Origin: Oceanisphaera arctica
GTDB lineage: Bacteria; Pseudomonadota; Gammaproteobacteria; Enterobacterales; Aeromonadaceae
NCBI RefSeq assembly: GCF_002936955.1
Contig: NZ_MPZM01000014.1
Location: forward strand, 1-64,000
Length of the DNA: 64,000 bases
Direction of reading: 5' to 3'
The notes beneath the pieces are model-generated. The model was not told the DNA's origin, made no database searches, and saw only the letters and a list, made by a program, of their open reading frames with translations. This document shows positions 38,304 through 47,089 of this stretch, one piece after another (within the stretch, counting starts at the first letter, position 1; the number at the start of each line of letters is the position of its first letter). The translations under genes and the position numbers were made by a program.

Positions 38304-39122
38304 ATGCAGTGGCCCGACAAGGATGTGCTCTACACGGTAATTTTCGGCACCGAAACACCGGCGGGCCGCCGCTTCGATATTGCCCTTATCGTCACCATAC
38401 TGCTGTCTATCGCCGTCTTGCTGCTGGACTCGATAAGTTCGGTTCGGGCGCAATACGGCGGTGTGCTGTCTTGGCTGGAATGGCTTTTTACCCTGGCCTT
38501 TACCCTGGAATACGGCGTGCGGGTCTATTGCTCCCAGAACCGGCTCGCCTACGTCCGAAGCTTTTACGGTATTATCGATCTGTTGGCGGTGCTACCGACC
38601 TATCTGGCCGTTTTCATTCCCGGCGCCAGTTTCCTGATGATCATCCGTTTGCTGCGGGTATTGCGGATTTTCCGTATTCTCAAGCTGATGCGCTACGCCA
38701 ACGAAGCCAATGTGTTGTTGCGCTCTATCTATCAGAGCCGCCGCAAGATACTGGTGTTCTTCAGCACTCTTTTTATTCTGGTGACCCTGTTCGGCTCACT
38801 GCTCTATGTGGTGGAAGGGCCGGAAAACGGCTTTACCAGCATTCCCATCAGTATTTACTGGGCCATCGTCACCATTACCACAGTCGGCTTTGGCGATATC
38901 ACACCGCAAACCCCCCTGGGACAGGCCATTGCCTCCGTCACCATGCTGATGGGTTACGCCATTATTGCGGTGCCCACCGGTATTCTCAGTGCCGAGCTGG
39001 GGCGGGAAATGCGGCGAGAATATGAACATCGCCATTGTCCGCAGTGTGACAAAGGCGGGCATGATCAGGATGCCATCTATTGCAAATATTGCGGCGGAGA
39101 AATGGAGCAACCGGAGGATTAA
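38304..39122 (+). CDS. Voltage-gated potassium channel subunit with C-terminal zinc-ribbon-like tail
   Basis: 272-residue channel with six membrane helices. The S4 voltage sensor is a run of Arg and Lys every third residue (IIRLLRVLRIFRILKLMR, about 112-130), and the pore has the K+ selectivity filter TTVGFGD. The last 35 residues carry two CxxC pairs (HCPQC and YCKYC) that look like a small zinc ribbon, an extra found in some bacterial channels of this type. It follows folD closely but is functionally unrelated. Confidence 0.9.
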   Translation: MQWPDKDVLYTVIFGTETPAGRRFDIALIVTILLSIAVLLLDSISSVRAQYGGVLSWLEWLFTLAFTLEYGVRVYCSQNRLAYVRSFYGIIDLLAVLPTYLAVFIPGASFLMIIRLLRVLRIFRILKLMRYANEANVLLRSIYQSRRKILVFFSTLFILVTLFGSLLYVVEGPENGFTSIPISIYWAIVTITTVGFGDITPQTPLGQAIASVTMLMGYAIIAVPTGILSAELGREMRREYEHRHCPQCDKGGHDQDAIYCKYCGGEMEQPED

Positions 39123-39159
39123 TACCCATTCCACCAAGAAACAGACGATGCTGATGCAT

Positions 39160-39266
39160 CAAGGAGGACAAAGGGATCTGCTCTACCGGCCTTCTGTTTC
39201 AGGGATGAAACAGAGAGCCTCCATGGAGGGATTCATTGCGAGTCGGTGGAGCGGGCCCTTTGTCCG
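39160..39266 (+). repeat. Structured intergenic repeat, copy C
   Basis: Nearly identical to copy A. The outer stem GCTCTACCGGC (39180-39190) with GTCGGTGGAGC (39242-39252) keeps all 11 pairs, using G-T wobbles where the two copies differ. The inner hairpins are conserved, TCC/GGA in the second. It sits between the channel gene and the terminator shared with the convergent lipoprotein gene. Confidence 0.82.
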
Positions 39267-39298
39267 GGATTGTTACTAAAGACGCCGTCATGAAAAAA

Positions 39299-39321
39299 GG
39301 GAGCCGAGGCTCCCTTTTTTT
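39299..39321. terminator. Bidirectional terminator
   Basis: GGGAGCC-GA-GGCTCCC flanked by an A tract on the left and T7 on the right; serves the convergent channel and lipoprotein genes. The 2-base loop implies opening of one pair. Confidence 0.85.
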
Positions 39322-39344
39322 GGTTATTACACTGTGACGACCGA

Positions 39345-39689
39345 TTACTCTTTGGTGTCATCCATCAGTGCGTCCAGCTTGCGGTCGGCTTCGGCGGCGG
39401 CGTCATCCATGGCCTGTTCCATTTCTGCTGCCTGTTCGCTGGCGGCGTCTTTGACGTTTTCGGCGGCTTCATCCAGCTTTTCGCCCATTTTTTCCATGGT
39501 GCCCTGTTCTTCAATACCCAGAGCTTCCTTGGTGTCGTCTGCCATTTCCTGACTCTGCTCCTGCACGTTTTCGATGGCTTCATCCATCTTTTCACCCGCT
39601 TTCTCTGCATCTCCCTTGTTATCGCAGGCAGACAGGCCAAAGGCGGCAACAGAGGTCAGTAATAATATGTTAAGCCATGATTTCTTCAT
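39345..39689 (-). CDS. Small coiled-coil lipoprotein A
   Basis: 114-residue predicted lipoprotein: signal peptide with lipobox LSAC (Cys22), then a very acidic Glu/Ala/Lys/Met-rich region forming repeated amphipathic 11-residue helices (KMDEAIENV, KLDEAAENVKDAASEQAAEM), similar in character to LEA or DUF883-like stress proteins. No enzymatic motif. Position 2 after Cys is Asp (CDNKG), the inner-membrane retention signal in E. coli. Function unknown; an envelope stress role is inference. A second lipoprotein with similar design lies 300 bases away. Confidence 0.75.
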   Translation of the reverse strand: MKKSWLNILLLTSVAAFGLSACDNKGDAEKAGEKMDEAIENVQEQSQEMADDTKEALGIEEQGTMEKMGEKLDEAAENVKDAASEQAAEMEQAMDDAAAEADRKLDALMDDTKE

Positions 39690-40004
39690 TTTCTGCTCCT
39701 CACTGGGGATAGTGTGCGGCCGGGAGCCGCTGTTGTGTTTTTACCTTACTAGTAATAGCCCAGACGGTGATGAAACAACAGTAGGTCAATGATTTAAAAA
39801 CGCAGGGTTCTTTCAAAATAACCAAATAAATCAGTTAGTAATAACAAGTTGCGAACCAGAATGACGTAAGTGGAGCGGGGCAGGCAGCAACGGATATGAC
39901 GGGGGCTGTCATCTGACGCCTAAAAAAGAGGCAATGCGGGGGTATTCGGGGGCCGCAGCGAACCAGACGGGTCCTGCTGCGGCTCGTCGTTTATGACTGA
40001 TCGG
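39690..40004. other. Non-coding gap between two lipoprotein genes
   Basis: No gene is supported here. The right part holds a perfect inverted repeat GCCGCAGC/GCTGCGGC (39952-39959/39976-39983), downstream of the second lipoprotein gene and possibly its terminator. The left part, rich in A and T, is where the promoter of the first lipoprotein gene should be, but no clear hexamers stand out. Confidence 0.4.
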
Positions 40005-40292
40005 TTATGGCTGATCCAGGGTGTTTTCCAGTATTTCGTCCAGCCGATCCTGGGCTTCCTGCGAGGCTTCTTCCACCGCATGCTGCAGCTGCTCTTTCTG
40101 CTGTTCAATTACTTCAGGCTCGGGCGCACTGGTGGGCGCGACAGTTTCAACCTGCTGAGGTTCTGAGGATGAGACGGCGTTATCCAGCACCTGATCGATG
40201 TTGTCGCCGATATCACTCGCCGGGCCTTCAGGCTCACAGCCGGTCAGGCCGAGCAGAGTTGCCAGTAATACGATGGGAATAAAGGTGCGCAT
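40005..40292 (-). CDS. Small helical lipoprotein B
   Basis: 95-residue predicted lipoprotein with lipobox LTGC (Cys18), a Pro/Ser/Val-rich linker, and a C-terminal acidic helix (VIEQQKEQLQHAVEEASQEA). The start at 40292 has an AGGAG site 7 bases upstream; an ATG at 40340 would add 16 residues before the signal peptide. Residue after the lipidated Cys is Glu. Function unknown; it shares general design, not clear homology, with the neighbouring lipoprotein A. Confidence 0.7.
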   Translation of the reverse strand: MRTFIPIVLLATLLGLTGCEPEGPASDIGDNIDQVLDNAVSSSEPQQVETVAPTSAPEPEVIEQQKEQLQHAVEEASQEAQDRLDEILENTLDQP

Positions 40293-40340
40293 AGCAAGGC
40301 TCCTAAAGAGGTCGATGATGACCGTTACATGGCCAGTCAA

Positions 40341-40376
40341 AAAAACAGGGCGCCAATTATGGCGCCCTGAATCATT
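40341..40376 (-). terminator. Terminator of cysS
   Basis: CAGGGCGCCA (40346-40355) and TGGCGCCCTG (40360-40369) form a perfect 10-bp stem with a 4-base loop; on the minus strand it is followed by a run of seven T. Strong intrinsic terminator. Confidence 0.87.
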
Positions 40377-40417
40377 TTTTCAATATATTCCCGAGAGCGG
40401 ACAGCCCGAACGACGGC

Positions 40418-41797
40418 TTATTTGCGGCGCCAGAGCGTACCCTGAGGGCCGTCTTCCAGCACTATACCCATGGCGGTAAGGCTGTCTCGCGCGGCATCGG
40501 CGGCGGCCCAGTCCTTGTTTTTGCGGGCATCGAGGCGCGCCTGGATCAGACGCTCTATCTCGGCTACTTCGTCGTCGGCCCCGGCGTTACCGCGCAGGAA
40601 GGTCTCGGGATCCTGACTCAACAGACCCAGCACGCCGGCCAGTTCACGCAGACGACCGGCCAGACCGGCGGCGGTGGTGTCGTCCTTGCCCTTGAGTCGA
40701 TTGATCTCGCGGGTCAGATCAAACAGTACCGAGTAGGCTTCGGGGGTGTTGAAGTCGTCGTTCATCGCCGCCCTGAAACGCTCGACAAATTCTTCGCCAC
40801 CGGCCGCTTCGGTCACCGGCAGACCACGCAAGGCGGTATAGAAGCGTTCCAGTGCGCTGCGCGCTTTGTTCAGGTTGTCGTCCGAATAGTTGAGTTGGCT
40901 GCGATAGTGGCCGGACAGCAGGAAATAACGGATGGTTTCGCCGTCAAAATGTCCCAGCACGTCGCGAATGGTGAAGAAGTTGCCCAGTGACTTGGACATC
41001 TTCTCCTGATCTACCATCACCATGCCCGAGTGCATCCAGGTGTTTACATAGGGGCTGTGGTTGGCGCAGCAGCTCTGGGCGATTTCGTTTTCGTGATGGG
41101 GGAACTGCAGATCGGAGCCGCCGCCATGAATGTCGAAATGCTTGCCCAGATGCTTGCCGTTCATGGCCGAACATTCGATGTGCCAGCCGGGGCGACCCGG
41201 TCCCCAGGGCGATTCCCAGCTCGGCTCGCCGGGCTTGGACGGTTTCCACAGCACGAAATCGAGCGGGTTACGCTTGCTTTGCTCCACTTCGACCCGGGCG
41301 CCGGCCTGCAACTGCTCCAGATTCTGGCCCGACAGCTTGCCGTAATCCTGGAAGCTGTTCACTGCAAACAGCACATCGCCGCTGTCGGCCACATAGGCAT
41401 GACCGTCTTCGATCAGGCTCTGCACCATGGCAATGATTTCGGGGATATGCTGGGTGGCTTTGGGCTCGATGTCGGGGCGGGCGATATGCAGGGCGTCGAA
41501 ATCCCGGTACATGTCGGCGGTCAGCCGCTCGGTCAGGGCATCGCAGCTTTCGCCGTTTTCGGCCGCACGCTTGATGATCTTGTCGTCAATATCGGTGATG
41601 TTACGCACGAATGTCAGATCAAGGCCCAGATAACGCAGGTAGCGGGTGACCACGTCGAAGGCGACGAAAGTACGGCCATGACCGATATGACAGAGATCGT
41701 AAATAGTGACACCACAGACGTACATGCCGACCTTGCCGGGTACCAGAGGGATGAATTCTTCTTTTTGTCGGGTCAGGGAGTTGTAGATTTTCAGCAT
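40418..41797 (-). CDS. cysS: Cysteinyl-tRNA synthetase
   Basis: 459-residue class I synthetase that charges tRNA-Cys. HIGH motif at residues 37-40, KMSKS in [12 protein letters not shown], zinc ligands starting with Cys28 and [10 protein letters not shown]. Length equals E. coli CysS (461). It is divergent from ppiB and close to lpxH, the enteric arrangement. Confidence 0.97.
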   Translation of the reverse strand: MLKIYNSLTRQKEEFIPLVPGKVGMYVCGVTIYDLCHIGHGRTFVAFDVVTRYLRYLGLDLTFVRNITDIDDKIIKRAAENGESCDALTERLTADMYRDFDALHIARPDIEPKATQHIPEIIAMVQSLIEDGHAYVADSGDVLFAVNSFQDYGKLSGQNLEQLQAGARVEVEQSKRNPLDFVLWKPSKPGEPSWESPWGPGRPGWHIECSAMNGKHLGKHFDIHGGGSDLQFPHHENEIAQSCCANHSPYVNTWMHSGMVMVDQEKMSKSLGNFFTIRDVLGHFDGETIRYFLLSGHYRSQLNYSDDNLNKARSALERFYTALRGLPVTEAAGGEEFVERFRAAMNDDFNTPEAYSVLFDLTREINRLKGKDDTTAAGLAGRLRELAGVLGLLSQDPETFLRGNAGADDEVAEIERLIQARLDARKNKDWAAADAARDSLTAMGIVLEDGPQGTLWRRK

Positions 41798-41950
41798 GAT
41801 TCCACGTCTTGGTGAGATATTGAGGGAGATGGGTCGACACGTATTGAACCTTTAATGGCCATTCGGTGCAAGCCTTGCGACCACAGGGGTTCGCTAAAGC
41901 GGCCGCTTGCGCTAAAATCGAGCCCTGAACCTACTATCTGGATAACTATT

Positions 41951-42448
41951 ATGGTCACTTTGCACACTACTCACGGCGACATCACCCTGAATCTGTTCGC
42001 CGACAAGGCCCCGGACACCGTTGCCAACTTCCTGCAGTACTGCCGCGACGGCCACTACGACAACACCCTGTTCCACCGCGTCATCGACGGTTTCATGGTC
42101 CAGGGCGGCGGTTTCGGTCCCGGTTTTGAAGAAAAAGAAACCCGCGCCCCGGTACAAAACGAAGCCGACAACGGTCTGTCCAACAAGGTAGGCACCGTCG
42201 CCATGGCCCGTACCATGGAACCGCACTCCGCCACCGCCCAGTTCTTTATCAACGTAAACGACAACGATTTCCTGAACTTCAAATCCGCCACCAGCCAGGG
42301 TTACGGCTACTGCGTGTTTGCTGAAGTGGTTGAAGGCATGGACGTGGTCAACAAGATCAAGGGCGTGGCCACCGGTACTCGTGGTTATGTTCACCAGGAC
42401 GTACCGATGGACGACGTGCTGATCACCGGCGTAACCGTCAGCGAATAA
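41951..42448 (+). CDS. ppiB: Peptidyl-prolyl cis-trans isomerase B (cyclophilin)
   Basis: 165-residue cytoplasmic cyclophilin without signal peptide. Active-site segments [14 protein letters not shown] (Arg and Phe), [18 protein letters not shown] and the C-terminal [12 protein letters not shown] are intact. The ATG at 41951 is where family similarity starts; the open frame back to 41855 has no support. A weak -10 (TAAAAT, 41913-41918) lies upstream. Confidence 0.96.
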   Translation: MVTLHTTHGDITLNLFADKAPDTVANFLQYCRDGHYDNTLFHRVIDGFMVQGGGFGPGFEEKETRAPVQNEADNGLSNKVGTVAMARTMEPHSATAQFFINVNDNDFLNFKSATSQGYGYCVFAEVVEGMDVVNKIKGVATGTRGYVHQDVPMDDVLITGVTVSE

Positions 42449-42470
42449 GCCTGTCTTTGCCAGTCTTGTA

Positions 42471-42496
42471 ACAATGCCCGCCATGGCGGGCATTGT
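42471..42496 (+). terminator. Palindromic hairpin between ppiB and lpxH
   Basis: ACAATGCCCG and CGGGCATTGT are perfect 10-base arms around CCATGG. There is only a short CTTTG after it, so it could be a partial terminator that allows some read-through into lpxH, 28 bases on. Confidence 0.55.
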
Positions 42497-42523
42497 CGTC
42501 TTTGAATCCAGGAACCCCGTTCA

Positions 42524-43258
42524 ATGTCCCGAACTCTCTTTATTGCCGACTTGCACCTGAGCGCTGGGCGCCCGGACATTACCGCCGCCTTTCTGCGCTT
42601 CATGCAGGAAGAAGCGAACCAGGCCGACGCCCTCTATGTGCTGGGGGATCTGTTCGAATTCTCCATCGGCGACGACGAGCCCAGTGCGCTGAATGACGAA
42701 GTGGCCGCCGCCTTCAAGGCCTGCGCCGAGCAGGGCACCCCCGTCTATTTCATTCACGGTAACCGGGACTTCATGGTCGGCCGCCGTTTTGCCCGCGAAG
42801 CTGGCATGAGGCTGTTACCGGAGCATCAGGTGATCGATCTCTACGGTGAGCCGACGCTGATCATGCACGGCGATACCCTCTGTATCGACGATGCCGGTTA
42901 TCAGCGTTATCGCCGCATCACGCGCTGGGGCTGGCTGCAATGGCTGTTTCTACGTTTGCCGCTGAGTCGGCGGATGGGGATTGCCGATGGCATTCGCAGC
43001 AAAAGTGCCCAGTCAAAAGAAGTGAAGGTGATGCAGGTGATGGACGTGAATCAGGCCGAGGTAGAGCGCCAGATGCGGCGTTACAAGGTGCGTTCGCTCA
43101 TTCACGGTCATACCCACAGACCCGCCATTCATCAGCTTTATATCGAGGACGAGCCCGCCCAGCGTATCGTGCTTGGCGACTGGTACACTCAGGACAGTGT
43201 ACTGGTGGTCACCCCCAAAGGGGTGGAATTGCAGAGCCGAACCCTGCCGGCAGGCTGA
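42524..43258 (+). CDS. lpxH: UDP-2,3-diacylglucosamine hydrolase LpxH
   Basis: Peripheral membrane metallophosphoesterase of lipid A synthesis that makes lipid X from UDP-diacylglucosamine. 244 residues with metal-binding motifs DLHLSAGRP (8-18), GDLFEFSIGDD, GNRDFMVG and the HGHTHRP segment near the C-terminus. It precedes, by 9 bases, a two-component system whose likely target eptA also acts on lipid A. Confidence 0.95.
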   Translation: MSRTLFIADLHLSAGRPDITAAFLRFMQEEANQADALYVLGDLFEFSIGDDEPSALNDEVAAAFKACAEQGTPVYFIHGNRDFMVGRRFAREAGMRLLPEHQVIDLYGEPTLIMHGDTLCIDDAGYQRYRRITRWGWLQWLFLRLPLSRRMGIADGIRSKSAQSKEVKVMQVMDVNQAEVERQMRRYKVRSLIHGHTHRPAIHQLYIEDEPAQRIVLGDWYTQDSVLVVTPKGVELQSRTLPAG

Positions 43259-43267
43259 GGAGCCAAG

Positions 43268-43942
43268 ATGCGGATACTGGTGGTGGAAGACAATCCGGAT
43301 ATTCTGGTGAATATCGTCGATTACCTGACCCTGAAACACTGTGTGGTGGATGCCCTGTACAACGGGGCCGCCGCCCTGAACCAGATCCGACAGCAGGAAT
43401 ATGATCTGCTGGTGCTGGACCTGTCGCTGCCGGGGATGGATGGCCTGGCGCTGTGCCGGCAACTACGCGCCGAGCAGAATCCGCTGCCGGTGGTGATGCT
43501 GACCGCGCGGGATACCCTGAACGACAAACTCGGCGGCTTCGAGGTGGGGGCCGACGATTATCTGGTGAAGCCCTTCGCCCTGCCCGAGTTGTGGTCACGC
43601 ATTCAGGCGGTGCTCAAGCGCAGCCAGAAACAACAGGTGCGGCGGATGCAGGTGGCGGACGTGACGCTGGATCTCGACAGCCGTCAGGCCAGCCGTGGCG
43701 GGCACTTGCTCAGCCTCAACCCCAAATGTCTGAAACTGCTCGAAATACTGATGCGTTACTCGCCTAATGTGGTGAGTCGCGAATCGCTGTTCGACCAGTT
43801 GTGGGCCGATGATCCGCCGGACAGCGACGGCCTCAAATCCCACATCTATCTGTTGCGCAGCCAGCTGGACAAACCTTTTGACCGCGCCTTGCTGCAAACG
43901 GTACACGGCCAGGGTTACCGCCTGGTGGCCGGGGACGACTAA
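43268..43942 (+). CDS. OmpR-family response regulator
   Basis: 224-residue regulator: receiver domain with phospho-acceptor Asp51 (LLVLDLSLPGMDG), Glu8-Asp9 and Lys (DDYLVKPF); winged-helix DNA-binding domain from about 128 to 222 (HGQGYRLV at the end). It resembles PmrA/QseB/PhoP-type regulators. It lies upstream of its sensor with only one base between stop and start, and the convergent gene is eptA, a typical target of such systems. Confidence 0.92.
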   Translation: MRILVVEDNPDILVNIVDYLTLKHCVVDALYNGAAALNQIRQQEYDLLVLDLSLPGMDGLALCRQLRAEQNPLPVVMLTARDTLNDKLGGFEVGADDYLVKPFALPELWSRIQAVLKRSQKQQVRRMQVADVTLDLDSRQASRGGHLLSLNPKCLKLLEILMRYSPNVVSRESLFDQLWADDPPDSDGLKSHIYLLRSQLDKPFDRALLQTVHGQGYRLVAGDD

Positions 43943-43943
43943 T

Positions 43944-45197
43944 ATGCCGATGACCATCAAGTCCCGGCTGCAACTGGTGCTGAACCTGGTGATAGTGGCC
44001 ACCAGCTCGCTGGCGGCGGTGGGCATGGTATTGCTGATTTTCTGGTTTGAAGACACCCTGTTCTACAACCATCTGCAAAGCGACCTGAGTGACCAGATCC
44101 GCAACCATCAGGCGGTGACCAAGCCGCTGGTATTGCCGATGACGGATACGACCTATTACAAGTTGCCCAGAGCCGATCAGCGGCTGTTGCCTGAGGCCTT
44201 TCGCGGTTACCCCCAGGGTGGGCACGAAGTGCTGCTGCCCAACAAGGCCTATAACCTGCTCGTGCGTCATGACGGCGGCTGGACACATGTGCTGGTGCAG
44301 GATCAGAGCGAGTTCGAGCGTTACGAGCTGATGGTGTTTGCCGGGGTGAGCCTCGGTGTTTTGCTGGTCTGGGGGCTGGGCTTTGTCTTGTCCCGCCGCT
44401 TGAGCCGACAGATATTGCAGCCGGTGTCGCGACTCGCTACCGAGGTGGCCACCTTGCCGCAGCAGCCCGGCCACCGACTCGAGATGAACTACCCGGATGA
44501 CGAAACCGGCCAGCTGGCGCGCAGCTTTGACCATTATGTGCTGCGAGTGAATGAGTTGCTGCTCAGGGAGCAGCAGTTTTCTGCCAATGCCAGTCATGAG
44601 CTGCGCACCCCCATGATGGTCATTCGGGGCGCGGTCGACATGCTGAAAGAAAGCGAGCCGCAAGCGGCCGTACTGCGCCAGTTGCAGCGAATCGACGATG
44701 CCCTGCAGCAAATGCAGCAGCAGACGGAATTGTTCCTGCAGCTGTCCCGCACCCCCGACTCGCTGTCCGGCAGTGATGCGACCATGCCCCTGGCGGACAT
44801 TGCCGCCCGGCAACTAGCGCACTGGCAACCGCTGGCCGATGCCAGAGGACTGACGCTGCGGCTTGAGATAAACGGCGAGGTGGGGGAGCGACCGGCGACC
44901 ATGATGATAGCCGTGCTGAACAACTTGCTGCGCAATGCCATGCAACACACCACCGAGGGAGAAATTTGTCTCCGTCTGGGTGCGCACACACTGCAGGTAT
45001 CCGATACCGGCAGCGGTATTACCGCCGCTTTGCAGGACCAGGTGCGCACCCGTGGGATTAGCGAAGCCAACCCCACGGGCTTCGGGCTGGGTCTGGCGAT
45101 CGTCGAGCGTATCTGTGAGCACCAGGGCTGGCGGTTGGCGTTATCGGCCAATGAGCCCGCCGGCACCCGGGTGACGGTTTATTTTGACGAGACCTGA
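43944..45197 (+). CDS. Sensor histidine kinase
   Basis: 417-residue membrane kinase. Two membrane helices (about 10-33 and 128-150) enclose a short periplasmic sensor of about 95 residues; a HAMP segment follows, then the H-box (FSANASHELRTPMMVI), N-box (LNNLLRNAMQHT), G1 (VSDTGSGI) and G2 (GFGLGLAI). The sensor is small, as in PmrB/QseC-like kinases. Its last 19 bases overlap the 3' end of convergent eptA. Cognate of the preceding regulator. Confidence 0.92.
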   Translation: MPMTIKSRLQLVLNLVIVATSSLAAVGMVLLIFWFEDTLFYNHLQSDLSDQIRNHQAVTKPLVLPMTDTTYYKLPRADQRLLPEAFRGYPQGGHEVLLPNKAYNLLVRHDGGWTHVLVQDQSEFERYELMVFAGVSLGVLLVWGLGFVLSRRLSRQILQPVSRLATEVATLPQQPGHRLEMNYPDDETGQLARSFDHYVLRVNELLLREQQFSANASHELRTPMMVIRGAVDMLKESEPQAAVLRQLQRIDDALQQMQQQTELFLQLSRTPDSLSGSDATMPLADIAARQLAHWQPLADARGLTLRLEINGEVGERPATMMIAVLNNLLRNAMQHTTEGEICLRLGAHTLQVSDTGSGITAALQDQVRTRGISEANPTGFGLGLAIVERICEHQGWRLALSANEPAGTRVTVYFDET

Positions 45198-46885
45198 TTC
45201 AGTGCCAGCCGGCCCTGGCCTCGACAGCCGTTGAACATATCCAGCACCGGTCGGTAGAGGTCTGTCGACACATCCATCAAACCGAGAATGGAGTCGAAGA
45301 GGTTGTCGTGCGAATAGGCGTTGGTGTTGGCCGCCTGTCCCAGGCATTGCTCATCTATCTGCTTGTCGGCCACAAAGGCGTCCGAGAACCAGGTCAGCAT
45401 GGGCACATGGGTCTGCTCTGTGGGCGCCAGCGAATAAGGCATGCCATGCAGGTACAGGCCCGACTCACCCAGGGATTCGCCATGATCCGACAGATACAAC
45501 ATGCCCGCGCTCAGATCCTGCCGTTGCTTCAATAACTTGATCACCTCACTCATGATGTAATCGGAATAATACAAGGTGTTGTCGTAGGTATTGTTCAGCT
45601 GGCGGGCATCGCAATTCTGGATATCGCTGCGCTGACAATCCGGCTGAAAGTGGGAAAACTCCGCAGGGTAGCGCTTGTAATAGGTCGGGCCGTGGCTGCC
45701 CACCATGTGCAGCACTATGATGTTGTTCTGTTCGGTCAGTTGATCGAGCTGGTCGCTCAGTCCGTCCAGCAGCACCTGATCCTGACAATAGTCCCCGTCA
45801 CACACCGGATTGTTGGCATCGGGTTTGAATTCGATGGTCTTTATATTGCCGCAGACCCCTTTACAGCCGCCGTCGTTGTCCAGCCACACCGTATTGATGC
45901 CAGCCCGCTGCACTATGTCCATCAGATTGTCCTGATGTTTTGCCTGGGTGTCGGAAAAATCCGACTTGGACAAACGAGAGAACATGCAGGGCACCGATAC
46001 TGCGGTGGCGGTACCGCAAGAGGACACCTGCTGAAAGTAGGTGACCCCAAGCGGTTGGGTAAAGGCATTGGTGTCGCGCTCATACCCCCCATACTGGAAG
46101 TTGTCGGCCCTAGCGGTTTCGCCCACCATTAGCACCAGCAGGTTTTTGCGACCATCCTGGGTCTTGCCGGTCACCTTGGCGTCTTCACCCAGGGTCCGGT
46201 AGGGAATTTCTTCCTTGAAGTATTTTTCGTTCACATAGCCATAGAGGCTATGGGCGAAGTGGGTCGGGATGATCATCTTGTTGAGGTAGGCGTTGTTGCG
46301 TCCGACCGAGGCGTAGTCCTTGTAGTAAAACGCCGCTATGGCCAGGATCACCAGCACCGACACTATAATGGAGGCCAGCTTCATCAACAGCTCACCGACG
46401 ACGCTGCTGCGCCTGATATTCACTTTCAGGACCAGGGCTGCAGGCAGGACGCCGGTCAGCACAAACCAGAGTGCCGCGGTGAAATTAAGGTAGGATTTGG
46501 CCTCGCCGGTGTTGGTTTCCAGAATATTGACGATCATGTCCCGGTCCACAATGATGCCGTAGTTATACATGGCATAGCTCAGCAGCGATGACACCAGGAT
46601 GAAAGTGACTATCACCGGTTTTTCGCAACGAAAGGCGGTGAACAGGCTGAAGATGGCATTGAAGCAGGCGATAAAAAACAGCGGTATGGTGAGCACAAAT
46701 CCCAGCCGGACCTGATCCAGACCCCCGATAATGGTGACCAGTTTGGCCAGCAGGGCCACATTCAGTATCAGAAAAAAGTAGCAGGAAACGAAAAAAACAA
46801 AGCGGGTCGGTGTCAGCGACAAACCGGTTTTTGCGGTCTTGTGCTGGGGTGTCGTCGTTTGCGGCGACTCGGTTAATGAGGCCAT
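45179..46885 (-). CDS. eptA: Lipid A phosphoethanolamine transferase, EptA/MCR type
   Basis: 568-residue inner membrane enzyme that moves phosphoethanolamine from phosphatidylethanolamine to lipid A, lowering polymyxin binding. Five N-terminal helices (residues 28-190) are followed by a periplasmic sulfatase-like domain. Catalytic residues are visible: Glu in VGETARAD (about 256), nucleophile Thr294 in SCGTATAVSVPC, SDHGES, and His in GSHGPTYYKRY. By eye it is strikingly similar to MCR-3 around the active site (SCGTATAVSVPCMFS). The start at 46885 has a GGGAG site; an ATG at 46924 is less likely. Gene context looks chromosomal. Confidence 0.93.
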   Translation of the reverse strand: MASLTESPQTTTPQHKTAKTGLSLTPTRFVFFVSCYFFLILNVALLAKLVTIIGGLDQVRLGFVLTIPLFFIACFNAIFSLFTAFRCEKPVIVTFILVSSLLSYAMYNYGIIVDRDMIVNILETNTGEAKSYLNFTAALWFVLTGVLPAALVLKVNIRRSSVVGELLMKLASIIVSVLVILAIAAFYYKDYASVGRNNAYLNKMIIPTHFAHSLYGYVNEKYFKEEIPYRTLGEDAKVTGKTQDGRKNLLVLMVGETARADNFQYGGYERDTNAFTQPLGVTYFQQVSSCGTATAVSVPCMFSRLSKSDFSDTQAKHQDNLMDIVQRAGINTVWLDNDGGCKGVCGNIKTIEFKPDANNPVCDGDYCQDQVLLDGLSDQLDQLTEQNNIIVLHMVGSHGPTYYKRYPAEFSHFQPDCQRSDIQNCDARQLNNTYDNTLYYSDYIMSEVIKLLKQRQDLSAGMLYLSDHGESLGESGLYLHGMPYSLAPTEQTHVPMLTWFSDAFVADKQIDEQCLGQAANTNAYSHDNLFDSILGLMDVSTDLYRPVLDMFNGCRGQGRLALNQVSSK

Positions 46886-46902
46886 GAGCAGGCTCCCTGT
46901 CT

Positions 46903-46989
46903 GAGGTGAAGTGATGACTATCACCTCATGCTATGCCCCTGCAGGTAAAAAAAAGGTCAAATCGGCCCGCCGTTTTTCGACCTTTTTTT
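46903..46989. promoter_or_regulatory. Two inverted repeats between eptA and dgkA
   Basis: GAGGTGA (46903-46909) and TCACCTC (46921-46927) form a 7-bp dyad just upstream of the eptA start. A second one pairs AAAAAAAGGTC (46948-46958) with GACCTTTTTTT (46979-46989). The first may be an operator or 5'-UTR hairpin of eptA; the second has terminator-like tracts but lies between divergent genes. No clear PmrA box was found. Confidence 0.4.
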
Positions 46990-47044
46990 CACCGGCCCCA
47001 CATCATGATGAGCCTCTTGCTGGCTGGCGCAGGGCGCTCTGGCA

Positions 47045-47050
47045 TATAAT
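47045..47050 (+). promoter_or_regulatory. -10 element of dgkA
   Basis: Perfect TATAAT 40 bases before the dgkA ATG. A -35 hexamer at the right distance is poor (GGCTGG at 47022-47027), which suggests an activator or a weak promoter. Confidence 0.45.
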
Positions 47051-47089
47051 CGACGGCCTTAACAACACAAACCAACGGAACTGCAGCTT

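Noticed and set aside
45179-46885. Recently acquired mcr gene
   Set aside because: No insertion sequence or plasmid gene is near, and it lies with a two-component system and housekeeping genes, so it is treated as an intrinsic eptA.
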